Below are positions 8,667 through 16,449 of a stretch of 64,000 nucleotides of DNA, piece after piece. The translations under genes were made by a program, and so were the position numbers. The notes under the pieces are model-generated. The model was not told where the DNA came from and ran no database searches. It saw only the letters and a program-made list of their open reading frames with translations. Each line of letters starts with the position of its first letter. Position 1 is the stretch's first letter. The stretch is from Hyphomicrobiales bacterium (GTDB lineage Bacteria > Pseudomonadota > Alphaproteobacteria > Rhizobiales > Beijerinckiaceae): positions 1-64,000 of the forward strand of contig JAGXAM010000010.1 of NCBI GenBank assembly GCA_019075905.1. The letters are read 5' to 3'.

Positions 8667-9478
8667 TGGTTGGCGCCGGCACTGACCACACGAAACCGCG
8701 ACTCGAGGGCGGGCCCGCCGTCATTCTGGTGCGCCCGCAACTGGCTGTGAATATCGGCATGTGCGCGCGGGCCATGGCCAATTTCGGGCTCTCGGACCTG
8801 CGCCTGGTCGCCCCGCGCGAAGGCTGGCCGCAGGCAAAGGGGCTGCGCAAGGGCGCCTTTGCCGCGGCCTCGGGCGCAGCCTTCATTCTCGAAGGCGCCA
8901 GGCTCTATGATGATGTGCGCAGCGCCATCGCCGATTTGCATTATCTTTATGCCACGACCGCGCGCGAGCGCGGGCAGGGCAAGCCGGTGCTCGGCCCGGA
9001 ACCGGCCATGGCCGCCAGCTTTGTCGGGATCAGCGCCGGCCATCGCCACGGCATCCTGTTCGGGCCGGAGCGCACCGGGCTGGAAAACGACGAGGTGACG
9101 CTGGCCGACGCCATCATCACTTTTCCGGTCAACCCCGCCTATGCCTCGCTCAATCTGGCGCAGGCCGTGCTTCTGACCGGCTATGAATGGATGCGCGCCA
9201 GCAAGGGCGTCGCGCCGCCGTTCCAGCCGATCGCCCAGTCGCCGCCCGCTACAAGAGATGCGGTACTTTCGTTTTTCGATTATCTTGAGGGCGAACTGGA
9301 TCGCAGCGGGTTTTTTCGCCCGCAGGGCAAGCAACCGGTCATGCGGCGTAACATGCGCAATATATTCCATCGCATCGGCATGACCGAGCAGGACGTGCGC
9401 ACGCTGCGCGGCGCCATTGTGCGGCTGGTGCAGGGGCCAAGACTGAAAGGGCGCAAGGATGACACGGGCGAAGCTTGA
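8666..9478 (+). CDS. trmJ: tRNA 2'-O-methyltransferase, TrmJ-type (TrmH/SPOUT family)
   Basis: SPOUT-class methyltransferase, most like TrmJ, which methylates the ribose of residue 32 in the tRNA anticodon loop using S-adenosylmethionine. The 270-residue protein has motif 1 RPQLAVNIGMCARAMANFG (~22-40), motif 2 ILFGPERTGLENDEV and motif 3 NPAYASLNLAQAV, which together form the trefoil-knot cofactor site. The C-terminal ~80 residues are helical, as in TrmJ. The family is certain; the exact target nucleotide is inferred. It overlaps murI by 20 bases. Confidence 0.88.
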   Translation: MVGAGTDHTKPRLEGGPAVILVRPQLAVNIGMCARAMANFGLSDLRLVAPREGWPQAKGLRKGAFAAASGAAFILEGARLYDDVRSAIADLHYLYATTARERGQGKPVLGPEPAMAASFVGISAGHRHGILFGPERTGLENDEVTLADAIITFPVNPAYASLNLAQAVLLTGYEWMRASKGVAPPFQPIAQSPPATRDAVLSFFDYLEGELDRSGFFRPQGKQPVMRRNMRNIFHRIGMTEQDVRTLRGAIVRLVQGPRLKGRKDDTGEA

Positions 9479-10304
9479 ACCAGCGCGGATTTTGGTGTTC
9501 GATTCCGGTCTTGGCGGTCTCACCGTGTTTCGCGACATCCGCCGCCTGCGCCCGGAGGCGCGCTACACCTATTGCGCAGATGATGCGGTGTTTCCCTATG
9601 GCGAACTCGCGCCCGACGTGGTGATCGCCCGGGTCGCCGATGTGCTGGCCGCGCAATTTGCGATCTCGCAACCGCATGTTGTCGTCATTGCCTGCAACAC
9701 CGCCTCGACACTGGTGCTCGGCCCGCTGCGCGCCCGCTGGCCGGATATTCCCTTTGTCGGCACGGTGCCGGCCATCAAGCCGGCGGCGGAAGCCAGCCAT
9801 TCGCGCATGATCTCGGTGCTGGCGACGCCCGGCACCGTGGCGCGCGATTATACGGCAGCGCTGGTGCGCGACTTTGGCAGCGATTGCGCGGTCAATCTCG
9901 TCGGCTCGGCGCGGCTTGCGCCGCTGGCCGAGGCGGTGCTGCGCGGCCGCAAGGTGGCTGATGCCGAAATCGTGGCGGAAATCTCGCCCGCCTTCGTGAC
10001 CGGCCCGCAGGGCCGCACCGATGTGGTGGTGCTGGCCTGCACGCATTATCCGCTGCTGATGGCGCAATTGCGCCGCCTCGCGCCCTGGGAGGTCAACTGG
10101 ATTGATCCGGCCCCGGCCATCGCCCGCCGGGTCGATCATTTGCTCACCAAGGCGGGCTTTGCTGCGGGTGGCCCGGCATCGGGCCTCGGCAAGGCCTGCT
10201 TCACATCCGGGGCAGAGCCCAATGCCGCCCTGACCGCCGCCCTTGCGGCCTATGGCCTTCATAGGGTTGAATGGTCACTGGCGCCGACAAGCATCAACGC
10301 CTGA
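9459..10304 (+). CDS. murI: glutamate racemase
   Basis: Cofactor-independent racemase that makes D-glutamate for peptidoglycan. The 281-residue protein shows Asp15 in VFDSGLGG, the first catalytic Cys at 79 in ACNTAST and the second at 194 in ACTHYP, so both acid/base cysteines are present. The first residues lie within the 3' end of the trmJ-like gene (20-base overlap). The gene ends just before a new ribosome-binding site, GAGGAG, for the oxidoreductase. Confidence 0.95.
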   Translation: MTRAKLEPARILVFDSGLGGLTVFRDIRRLRPEARYTYCADDAVFPYGELAPDVVIARVADVLAAQFAISQPHVVVIACNTASTLVLGPLRARWPDIPFVGTVPAIKPAAEASHSRMISVLATPGTVARDYTAALVRDFGSDCAVNLVGSARLAPLAEAVLRGRKVADAEIVAEISPAFVTGPQGRTDVVVLACTHYPLLMAQLRRLAPWEVNWIDPAPAIARRVDHLLTKAGFAAGGPASGLGKACFTSGAEPNAALTAALAAYGLHRVEWSLAPTSINA

Positions 10305-10323
10305 GCCAATACGAGGAGACGCC

Positions 10324-11337
10324 ATGACAAACCAGACAGCCACCAGCAACCGGCGCATCGTGCTGGCATCGCGACCGGCCGGCATCGCCGGACCGGAGAA
10401 TTTCCGCATCGAGAACGTGCCGATGCCGACCCCCGCCGAAGGCGAGGTGCTGGTGCGCCATCTCTGGCTGTCGCTCGATCCCTATATGCGCGGGCGCATG
10501 AATGATTCGCGCTCCTATGCCGCGCCGCAAAAGCTGGACGAGGTGATGGTTGGCGGGACGGTTGGCGAGGTGGTGGTGTCGCGCAATCCTCATTACGCCG
10601 CGGGAGATCATGTCGTCGGCATGGGCGGCTGGCAATTATATGGCATTTCCAACGGGCGCGACATGCAAAAGCTCGCCGTAACCGGCGTGCCACTCTCAGC
10701 CTGGCTCGGGCCTGTCGGCATGCCGGGCGTCACCGCCTGGTATGGCGTCAACAAGATCATCGCCCCCAAGGCGGGCGAGACCCTGGTGGTCTCGGCGGCC
10801 ACCGGCGCGGTCGGCACTGTCGTCGGGCATCTTGCCCGAAAGGCCGGCGCGCGGGCGGTAGGCATTGCCGGCGGCCCCGACAAATGCGCCTTTGCGGTCA
10901 ATGAACTCGGCTTTGATGCCTGCATCGACCACCGCGCCGCCGATTTTGCCGAAAATTTCAAGAAAGCCCTGCCGCAGGGCATTGACGGCGTCTTTGAGAA
11001 TGTCGGCGGGCTGCCGCTGCAACTTTGCATGCGCCGCCTCAATCCTTTCGCCCGCCTCGCCATTTGCGGTCTGGTCGCCTCGCGCTATGACGGCACGCCC
11101 TCCACCATCCCCGACATTTCGCCGATGCTGACCATGCGCGCGAAAATGGAAGGCTTTATTGTATCCGAGCATCTCGATATCTGGCCACAGGCCATGAAGG
11201 AACTAGCCGCCGATGTCATCAGCGGCAAGCTGAAATATCGCGAGACCATTGCTGAAGGGCTCGATGCCGCCCCCGCCGCCTTTTTCGGCATGCTGCGCGG
11301 CGAGAATTTCGGCAAGCAACTGGTGCGTCTGGGGTGA
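10324..11337 (+). CDS. NADP-dependent oxidoreductase, medium-chain dehydrogenase/reductase superfamily (CurA/leukotriene B4 dehydrogenase-like)
   Basis: Zinc-independent MDR enzyme, probably reducing an activated C=C bond of an unsaturated ketone or aldehyde with NADPH. The 337-residue protein starts with an N-terminal GroES-like domain (WLSLDPYMRGRM is typical of the group) and has a Rossmann glycine motif SAATGAVGTVVG near the middle. I chose the ATG at 10324 because a GAGGAG site precedes it; the open frame upstream runs into murI. The substrate cannot be read from sequence. An SRPBCC-MarR pair with its own promoter follows. Confidence 0.88.
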   Translation: MTNQTATSNRRIVLASRPAGIAGPENFRIENVPMPTPAEGEVLVRHLWLSLDPYMRGRMNDSRSYAAPQKLDEVMVGGTVGEVVVSRNPHYAAGDHVVGMGGWQLYGISNGRDMQKLAVTGVPLSAWLGPVGMPGVTAWYGVNKIIAPKAGETLVVSAATGAVGTVVGHLARKAGARAVGIAGGPDKCAFAVNELGFDACIDHRAADFAENFKKALPQGIDGVFENVGGLPLQLCMRRLNPFARLAICGLVASRYDGTPSTIPDISPMLTMRAKMEGFIVSEHLDIWPQAMKELAADVISGKLKYRETIAEGLDAAPAAFFGMLRGENFGKQLVRLG

Positions 11338-11367
11338 AGAACCGGCCCGCCATCCTCCCATCGTTTC

Positions 11368-11396
11368 TTGCCTGATTTGGTAACCCGAGTTACTAT
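11368..11396 (+). promoter_or_regulatory. promoter with palindromic operator for the SRPBCC-marR pair
   Basis: TTGCCT (11368-11373) and TACTAT (11391-11396) are 17 bases apart and form a plausible sigma-70 promoter. Between and overlapping them is the perfect inverted repeat GTAAC-CCGA-GTTAC (11380-11393). An operator here would block RNA polymerase, as expected for autorepression by the MarR protein encoded second in the pair. The link to that protein is inferred. Confidence 0.5.
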
Positions 11397-11428
11397 GTGC
11401 CTCTGCTTGCCGTTCAAGGAGGCGAAAC

Positions 11429-11848
11429 ATGTGGAGCAAGACACACAGCCAGCTGGTCAAAGGCCTGCAGGCAGACGATATTTGGAAGGTGTGGACTGAT
11501 GTCAATAACTGGCACATCTGGCAACCTGATATCGAATATGCCCGGATCAACGGTGATTTCAAAGTTGGCAACTCCTTCACACTCAAGCCCAAGAGCGGGC
11601 CTGCGGTATCGATCGAGATCATCAGCGCCGAGCCGGGCCGCAAATTTATCGACCTCACCCGCTTTCCCGGTGCCCGCATGTATGGTGCCCACGAATTCAC
11701 TTCGCAAGGCGATGAACTGGAGATCCGCACGACCATGAGCATAGAAGGCCCACTGTCGTTTCTGTGGAGAAAAATTGTCGCCGAAAATATTGCCAATAAT
11801 ATGCCGCAACAGACCGAGGCGTTGATTGCCCAAGCCAGAACAACCTGA
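11429..11848 (+). CDS. SRPBCC-fold (START/polyketide cyclase-like) protein
   Basis: A 139-residue protein of the SRPBCC superfamily, a helix-grip fold that encloses a hydrophobic ligand. The pattern fits: an N-terminal helix with DIWKVWTDVNNWHIWQPD, alternating beta strands and a long C-terminal helix. An AAGGAGG ribosome-binding site precedes the ATG. The 3' end overlaps the marR-like gene, so the two are coupled. In such pairs the SRPBCC protein often deals with the compound sensed by the regulator; no ligand can be named. Confidence 0.75.
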   Translation: MWSKTHSQLVKGLQADDIWKVWTDVNNWHIWQPDIEYARINGDFKVGNSFTLKPKSGPAVSIEIISAEPGRKFIDLTRFPGARMYGAHEFTSQGDELEIRTTMSIEGPLSFLWRKIVAENIANNMPQQTEALIAQARTT

Positions 11849-12317
11849 GACCTCGCCCTTCAAACATGGCGAGGCGGATGACAGCCCCGGCTTCCTGCTC
11901 TGGAAGCTGATCGCCCTGTGGCAAGCCAGGCTGGCGGGAATTTTCGAGGAGTTTTCCATCACCCAGACGCAATATGCCATCATGGCATCACTGCTCTGGT
12001 TCGAGCAACGCCACAAACCACCCACCCAGGCTGCTTTGGTCGGGCACGCCCGAATTGATAAAATGACGCTCTCCAAAGCCATCCGGAAGCTCGAGGACCG
12101 CCACTTGGTGGACAGGGCACCATCTTCCACAGACACCCGCGCCCTGCAGGTCCGCTTCACGCCTGCCGGGCGCGAACTCATCCATCGTGCCATCATCGCT
12201 GTCGAGAGCGCCGATGATGAAGTCTTTGCTCATCTCGATGAACAGCAACTGCAGACATGGAAGGCGCTTGCCATCGCCCTCATCGCCGGTAATACCTCGT
12301 CATCAGTCCCTCTTTGA
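11826..12317 (+). CDS. MarR-family transcriptional regulator
   Basis: A 163-residue winged-helix protein. The MarR core is clear: SITQTQYAIMASLLWFE, the recognition region IDKMTLSKAIRKLEDRHLV, and the wing RAPSSTDTRALQVRFTPAG. It starts at a TTG (11826) with GAGG six bases upstream and overlaps the SRPBCC gene by 23 bases. MarR proteins usually repress their own operon and let go on binding a phenolic or similar ligand; the palindrome at 11380-11393 is the obvious candidate site. The ligand is unknown. Confidence 0.88.
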   Translation: MPKPEQPETSPFKHGEADDSPGFLLWKLIALWQARLAGIFEEFSITQTQYAIMASLLWFEQRHKPPTQAALVGHARIDKMTLSKAIRKLEDRHLVDRAPSSTDTRALQVRFTPAGRELIHRAIIAVESADDEVFAHLDEQQLQTWKALAIALIAGNTSSSVPL

Positions 12318-12420
12318 GTCCTGAAACCAGGTCGGCGACGCGCGCCGTCAGCCCCCCCGTTGACTCGCCTTGCCAGCTATGGCCCATGCGCAGGTGGGGA
12401 ATTTCAACAAGGCTCATTTC

Positions 12421-13119
12421 ATGTCGATCATCAAATCCGTGCGTTCGCAAATGGTGCCGATCCATCCCGAGGGATATATTTTCATCGGCATTGCTGTGGT
12501 CTTGACGTTTTTGCTACATTATTTCTGGACACCGCTCGGCTGGGTCGGTGCCATCATCACCTTCTGGGTGATCACGTTTTTCCGCGATCCGCCAAGGGTA
12601 ACGCCGGTGCGCGACGGCCTCGTCATCGCCCCCGCCGATGGCACGGTCTCCAGCGTCGGTTTCCATGTGCCGCCCAAGGAGCTTGAGCTCGGCGACCAGC
12701 CGATGCAGCGCATCTCGATTTTCATGAGCGTGTTCAATTGCCACGTCAACCGTGCGCCGATGGCCGGCCGCGTCAGCCACATTGCCTATACGCCGGGGGT
12801 GTTTCTCAGCGCCGATCTCGACAAGGCCAGCGACGATAATGAGCGCAGCGGCATGGTGCTGGAAACAGCGCAGGGCCAGGTGGGTGTTGTGCAGATCGCC
12901 GGTCTGGTGGCGCGTCGCATCGTCAGCTTCACCCATGAGGGCGCCAACCTCAACGCCGGCGAGCGTTTCGGCCTGATCCGCTTCGGCTCGCGGGTGGATG
13001 TCTATCTGCCCGGCACCATCAGCGCGCTGGTCGGGGTCGGCAGCAAGACTACGGCCGGCGAAACCATCCTCGCCGATTATGCGTCGGGCGAGAAAGCCCG
13101 CAGTTTCAGGATCGGTTGA
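12421..13119 (+). CDS. psd: phosphatidylserine decarboxylase proenzyme
   Basis: Membrane enzyme that decarboxylates phosphatidylserine to phosphatidylethanolamine using a self-made pyruvoyl group. The 232-residue protein is the short alphaproteobacterial type: an N-terminal transmembrane stretch (about 17-50, rich in IVLF), FFRDPPR, and the self-cleavage site Gly-Ser in RFGSRVDVYLP near the C-terminus. The ATG at 12421 is preceded by AAGG; the longer frame to 12370 is unsupported. pssA (phosphatidylserine synthase), the usual next gene, is absent here: a transporter operon with its own promoter follows at once. Confidence 0.93.
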   Translation: MSIIKSVRSQMVPIHPEGYIFIGIAVVLTFLLHYFWTPLGWVGAIITFWVITFFRDPPRVTPVRDGLVIAPADGTVSSVGFHVPPKELELGDQPMQRISIFMSVFNCHVNRAPMAGRVSHIAYTPGVFLSADLDKASDDNERSGMVLETAQGQVGVVQIAGLVARRIVSFTHEGANLNAGERFGLIRFGSRVDVYLPGTISALVGVGSKTTAGETILADYASGEKARSFRIG

Positions 13120-13150
13120 TTGACAGCGCTATATCCTATGAAATATCACG
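13120..13150 (+). promoter_or_regulatory. promoter and ModE-box-like operator of the molybdate/tungstate transporter
   Basis: A perfect -35 TTGACA (13120-13125) starts right after the psd stop, and TATCAC (13144-13149) 18 bases on is a possible -10. Between them lies the inverted repeat CGCTATAT-N8-ATATCACG (13127-13150). As remembered, the E. coli ModE site is CGnTATAT and ATATAACG arms separated by the same distance, so arms and spacing both agree, with one mismatch in the right arm. A repressor bound here would cover the promoter core. The assignment comes from pattern resemblance plus context. Confidence 0.6.
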
Positions 13151-13182
13151 AAGCGCGTGAACTTTTTATAGGGACGGTCACA

Positions 13183-14169
13183 ATGGCAATGCACTCATCA
13201 CCGGCACAAATCATTATGCCCCAGCGTGGCGGCCATTTCGCCCATGGCAGCGGCAGGCTCGCATTGACGGCGCTGGCGGCGGCCACGGTCATGGGCACGG
13301 CCCGCGCCGCTGGCGTTTTGCATGTCGCCTTTGCCGGCTCGATGGGCGCGGTCATGGACCATGGTCTGGCACCGGCCTTCAACAAGAAGGAAGGCGTGAC
13401 CATTCAGGGCACCGGGCAGGGAGCGCTGGCCCTTGCCCGCCTGATCAAGAGCGGCACGCTCGCTGAAGATGTGTTTATCTCGATCACCCCGGGGCCGATG
13501 CGGCTGTTGCAAAAGGCCGGACTGGCAGGCCCGGCCGTGCCGGTCGCCAGCACCTCCATGGTGATCGCCTATAGCCCCAAGAGCAAGTTTGCCACCAGTT
13601 TCGCCAGCGCCGCGGCCGGCAAGGCTGATATTTTCAAAGTGCTGCAAACCAGCGGCCTGCGCTTCGGGCGCACCGATCCGCGCACCGATCCGCTCGGCCA
13701 GAACATCATCCTGACCCTGAAACTTGCCGCCCTTTATGACCACCAGCCGGGGCTTTCCGCCAAAATCATTGGCAAGACTATCAATCCCGCCCAGATTTTC
13801 GCCGAGCCGTCGCTGCTCTCGCGCCTCGACGCCGGGCAGATCGATGCCGCCGCTGCCTATGCCAGCTTTGCCGCCTCGCACCACATGAACTATGTAAAAT
13901 TGCCCGATGAGGTCAATCTGTCGGATCCGACCAAAATGGCGTCATGGTACAGCAAGGTCAGTTTCATGCTTCAGGGCGCCAAGGGGCCGGCCAAACAGAT
14001 CAAGGCATCGCCGCTGGTGTTTTATGCCGCCGCCATCAAGAAGGCTGCCAATCCCAAGGCCGCGCAGGATTTCGTCACGTTCCTGAGCGGCCCCGAGGGG
14101 CAGAAAATCCTTGCCGCCCAGGGCTATGGCCCGCCCAAGGGTGCCACCCTGACGCCTTCTAGACCTTGA
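13183..14169 (+). CDS. ABC transporter substrate-binding protein, ModA/WtpA-like (molybdate/tungstate)
   Basis: Periplasmic oxyanion-binding component. From the ATG at 13183, preceded by AGGGACGG, it has 328 residues with a signal peptide ending near ARAAG. Motifs fit the ModA/WtpA group: HVAFAGSMG at the mature N-terminus, GRTDPRTDPLGQ in the middle (WtpA proteins have a similar GRSDP...DP) and a C-terminal SGPEGQ. The permease and ATPase genes follow directly. Whether molybdate or tungstate is preferred cannot be told; the ModE-like box upstream supports this oxyanion class. The frame is open from 13120, but that region overlaps the promoter. Confidence 0.82.
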   Translation: MAMHSSPAQIIMPQRGGHFAHGSGRLALTALAAATVMGTARAAGVLHVAFAGSMGAVMDHGLAPAFNKKEGVTIQGTGQGALALARLIKSGTLAEDVFISITPGPMRLLQKAGLAGPAVPVASTSMVIAYSPKSKFATSFASAAAGKADIFKVLQTSGLRFGRTDPRTDPLGQNIILTLKLAALYDHQPGLSAKIIGKTINPAQIFAEPSLLSRLDAGQIDAAAAYASFAASHHMNYVKLPDEVNLSDPTKMASWYSKVSFMLQGAKGPAKQIKASPLVFYAAAIKKAANPKAAQDFVTFLSGPEGQKILAAQGYGPPKGATLTPSRP

Positions 14170-14951
14170 TGATCCCGGCGCCAGCACCGCGCGAACACCG
14201 GCTGCTTGTGCCGGGCCTCATGGCGCTGCTGGTGCTGGCCCTGCTGGTCGGGCCGTTTGCGGCGCTGGCGCTCGGCACCGACTGGCGGCACTTCGATCTT
14301 GCCGAGGGCGATGGCGCCGCCATCATCACCTCGCTCGGCCTGAGTCTCGTCTCGCTCGCCATGATTCTGGTTCTGGGCACGCCGCTCGCCTGGTGGCTGG
14401 CCCGCACCCGTTTTCGCGCCCAGGTCCTGATCGAGGCGCTGGTGCTGCTGCCTCTGCTGACGCCACCGCTGGCGCTTGGCATCATGCTGGCTGCGCTTTA
14501 CGGGCCACAAAGCGCCATCGGCCATTTTATGGCGGCCCTCGGCATCAGCCTCACCAACAGCGCCCCGGCTTTCGTTTTGGCGCAGGTCTATGGCGCCATG
14601 CCCTATTATCTGGTCGCGGCCCGCGCCGCCTTTGAGGCCGTGCCGCGCGATTATGAGCAGATCAGCCTCACGCTCGGCAAAACCCGCTGGCAGACCTTCT
14701 GGCGCATCAGCCTGCCGCTGGCGCGCGCCGGGGTCGCGGCCGGCGCCGCGCTGGCCTGGGTGCGGGCCATGGGGGAATTCGGCATCGTGCTGATCATCGC
14801 CTATTTTCCGCAAGGCATTCCCGTCAAGCTCTGGGTGAATTTGCAGGATGACGGGCTAAGCGCGGTCTATCCCTTGCTTTGGTGCTTTTTTGCGCTGGCC
14901 CTGCCGCTGCCGCTGGTGCTCGGCCTGCGCTCGCGCCGGGTTGCGGGCTGA
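14169..14951 (+). CDS. ABC transporter permease, ModB/WtpB-like
   Basis: Inner-membrane permease of about 260 residues with roughly six hydrophobic segments and the conserved cytoplasmic EAA-type loop (FEAVPRDYEQISLTLGKTRW) that docks the ATPase. The ATG at 14169 overlaps the binding-protein stop by one base; a TTG one codon upstream is also possible. It lies between the substrate-binding and ATPase genes of the same operon and should form a homodimeric channel for molybdate/tungstate. Confidence 0.85.
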   Translation: MIPAPAPREHRLLVPGLMALLVLALLVGPFAALALGTDWRHFDLAEGDGAAIITSLGLSLVSLAMILVLGTPLAWWLARTRFRAQVLIEALVLLPLLTPPLALGIMLAALYGPQSAIGHFMAALGISLTNSAPAFVLAQVYGAMPYYLVAARAAFEAVPRDYEQISLTLGKTRWQTFWRISLPLARAGVAAGAALAWVRAMGEFGIVLIIAYFPQGIPVKLWVNLQDDGLSAVYPLLWCFFALALPLPLVLGLRSRRVAG

Positions 14952-14954
14952 ACC

Positions 14955-15956
14955 ATGCAGATCAGCGCCAGCCTGACCCGGCCCCTCAAACTCGACGTCG
15001 CCCTTGAGGTCGAAGGCTTTACCGTGCTGCTCGGCCGCTCCGGCGCCGGCAAGACCACGCTGCTAAAGGCGCTGGCCGGGCTGGTTCCCGGCACCACGCC
15101 CCCCTTTGGCGCCCGCCCGCCGGGGCAGCGCCCCATCGGCTATCTGCCGCAGGGCTTTGCGCTGTTCCCGCATCTCGATTGCTGGCGCAATGTCGCCTAT
15201 GGCCTCGCCAAGGGCGCTGGCCGCGCCGAGGCTGTCGCCCTGCTGGCGCGCTTTGGCATGGCCGGTTTTGCCGAGCGCATGCCGCATACCTTGTCGGGCG
15301 GCGAGCAGCAGCGTGTGGCGCTGGCGCGGGCCCTGGCACGCAAACCGCAATTGCTGCTGCTCGACGAGCCGACCTCGGCGCTCGATGCCGCCACCCGCGA
15401 GGATGTGTTTGACGAGGTGCGCCAGATGATCGCTGCGCTCGGCATGCCGGTGCTCGCCGCCACCCATGACCCGCATCTGGCGCTGAAGGCCGACCGGCTG
15501 GCGGTGCTGATGGACGGCACCATTGCCCAGCAGGGCGTGCAGGATGATTTTTATCTGCGCCCTGCCAGCGCTGCCGTGGCGCGGCTGTTCGGCTGGCGCA
15601 ACCTCGTCAGCGGCAAAATTCTCGCCGCCGACGAGTCCGGCCTCGCTTTCGGCAATGGCGCCGTGACCTTGCTGGCCGCACCGCAAGCCTGGGCACGCCC
15701 GGGAGCCTCCGCCATAGCCGCGATCCGGCCGGAATCGCTGCAGGCCGGTGCGGGCCTCGACGCCGCGACCCGCAACCGCCTGCGCGCCCGGCTTGCCGCC
15801 AGCGCGCAGGAAGGCCCGATGCTGCGGCTGATTTTCGACGCGCCATGCCGCCTCGAAGCCCTGACCGTCCGGCCCTCGGCCGGCCTCGCCTTTCAGGTTG
15901 GGGACACGCTCGATCTGGTGATCCCCGAGGCGCTGGTTCACGTCATGCCGGGCTGA
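14955..15956 (+). CDS. ABC transporter ATP-binding protein, ModC-like
   Basis: ATPase subunit that drives the transporter. The 333-residue protein has Walker A GRSGAGKTT (~28-36), signature LSGGEQQRV, Walker B LLLLDEPTSALD and the switch His in ATHD. Residues after ~215 resemble a TOBE-type regulatory domain, as in ModC. It starts three bases after the permease stop. Its 3' end overlaps by 19 bases the end of the convergent modE-like gene, so the two transcripts share antisense ends. Confidence 0.88.
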   Translation: MQISASLTRPLKLDVALEVEGFTVLLGRSGAGKTTLLKALAGLVPGTTPPFGARPPGQRPIGYLPQGFALFPHLDCWRNVAYGLAKGAGRAEAVALLARFGMAGFAERMPHTLSGGEQQRVALARALARKPQLLLLDEPTSALDAATREDVFDEVRQMIAALGMPVLAATHDPHLALKADRLAVLMDGTIAQQGVQDDFYLRPASAAVARLFGWRNLVSGKILAADESGLAFGNGAVTLLAAPQAWARPGASAIAAIRPESLQAGAGLDAATRNRLRARLAASAQEGPMLRLIFDAPCRLEALTVRPSAGLAFQVGDTLDLVIPEALVHVMPG

Positions 15957-16345
15957 GGCTGCGCCGCGCGTTCGGCCTCAAAAAGCTCGATCGTCGCCTG
16001 CGCCACCTCTGCGGCCTTGGCCTCGGCATCACGATAATGTGCCACGAGCCGGGCCCCGAATGCGGTCAGCGCCGCGCCGCCGCCAGCCTTGCCGCCGCCC
16101 TTTGCCACTACCACCGGCTGTTTGAACATGTGGTTCATCTCATCGACCAGGAGCCAGGCGCGGCGATAGGCCATGCCATGCCGGCGTCCGGCAGCAGCAA
16201 TCGAGCCGGTGGCCGCCAGCGCCTCCAGCAGGGCGATCTTGCCCGGCCCGAGCCGTTTTCCGTCGGAAAAATCAAACCGCATGGTCACGCGCGTTGCCGT
16301 CACAATCAATCCCGCAAGGCTTGCCTTGCCGCCAGAATGCGCCAT
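15938..16345 (-). CDS. ModE-like winged-helix regulator without a molybdate-binding domain
   Basis: A 135-residue protein matching the N-terminal DNA-binding half of ModE: LGPGKIALLEALAATGSIAAAGRRHGMAYRRAW is the helix-turn-helix region (LysR-like fold), followed by the GGGKAGGGAALTAFGARLV wing. E. coli ModE has about 260 residues with two C-terminal TOBE domains that bind molybdate; these are absent here, and the stop is clean. It is convergent with the transporter operon and is the likely regulator of the box at 13127-13150. How metal status would be sensed is unclear. Confidence 0.82.
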   Translation of the reverse strand: MAHSGGKASLAGLIVTATRVTMRFDFSDGKRLGPGKIALLEALAATGSIAAAGRRHGMAYRRAWLLVDEMNHMFKQPVVVAKGGGKAGGGAALTAFGARLVAHYRDAEAKAAEVAQATIELFEAERAAQPQPGMT

Positions 16346-16449
16346 TTTTGCGCGATTTTCAAAGCCTTCCTCAAGCCCGAGGCTTTATTGCGGCAAGGCG
16401 TCATGCCACAAGATGAGAGGCCGCCGCGGCGGCGAGGAAAGCTGGCGTC

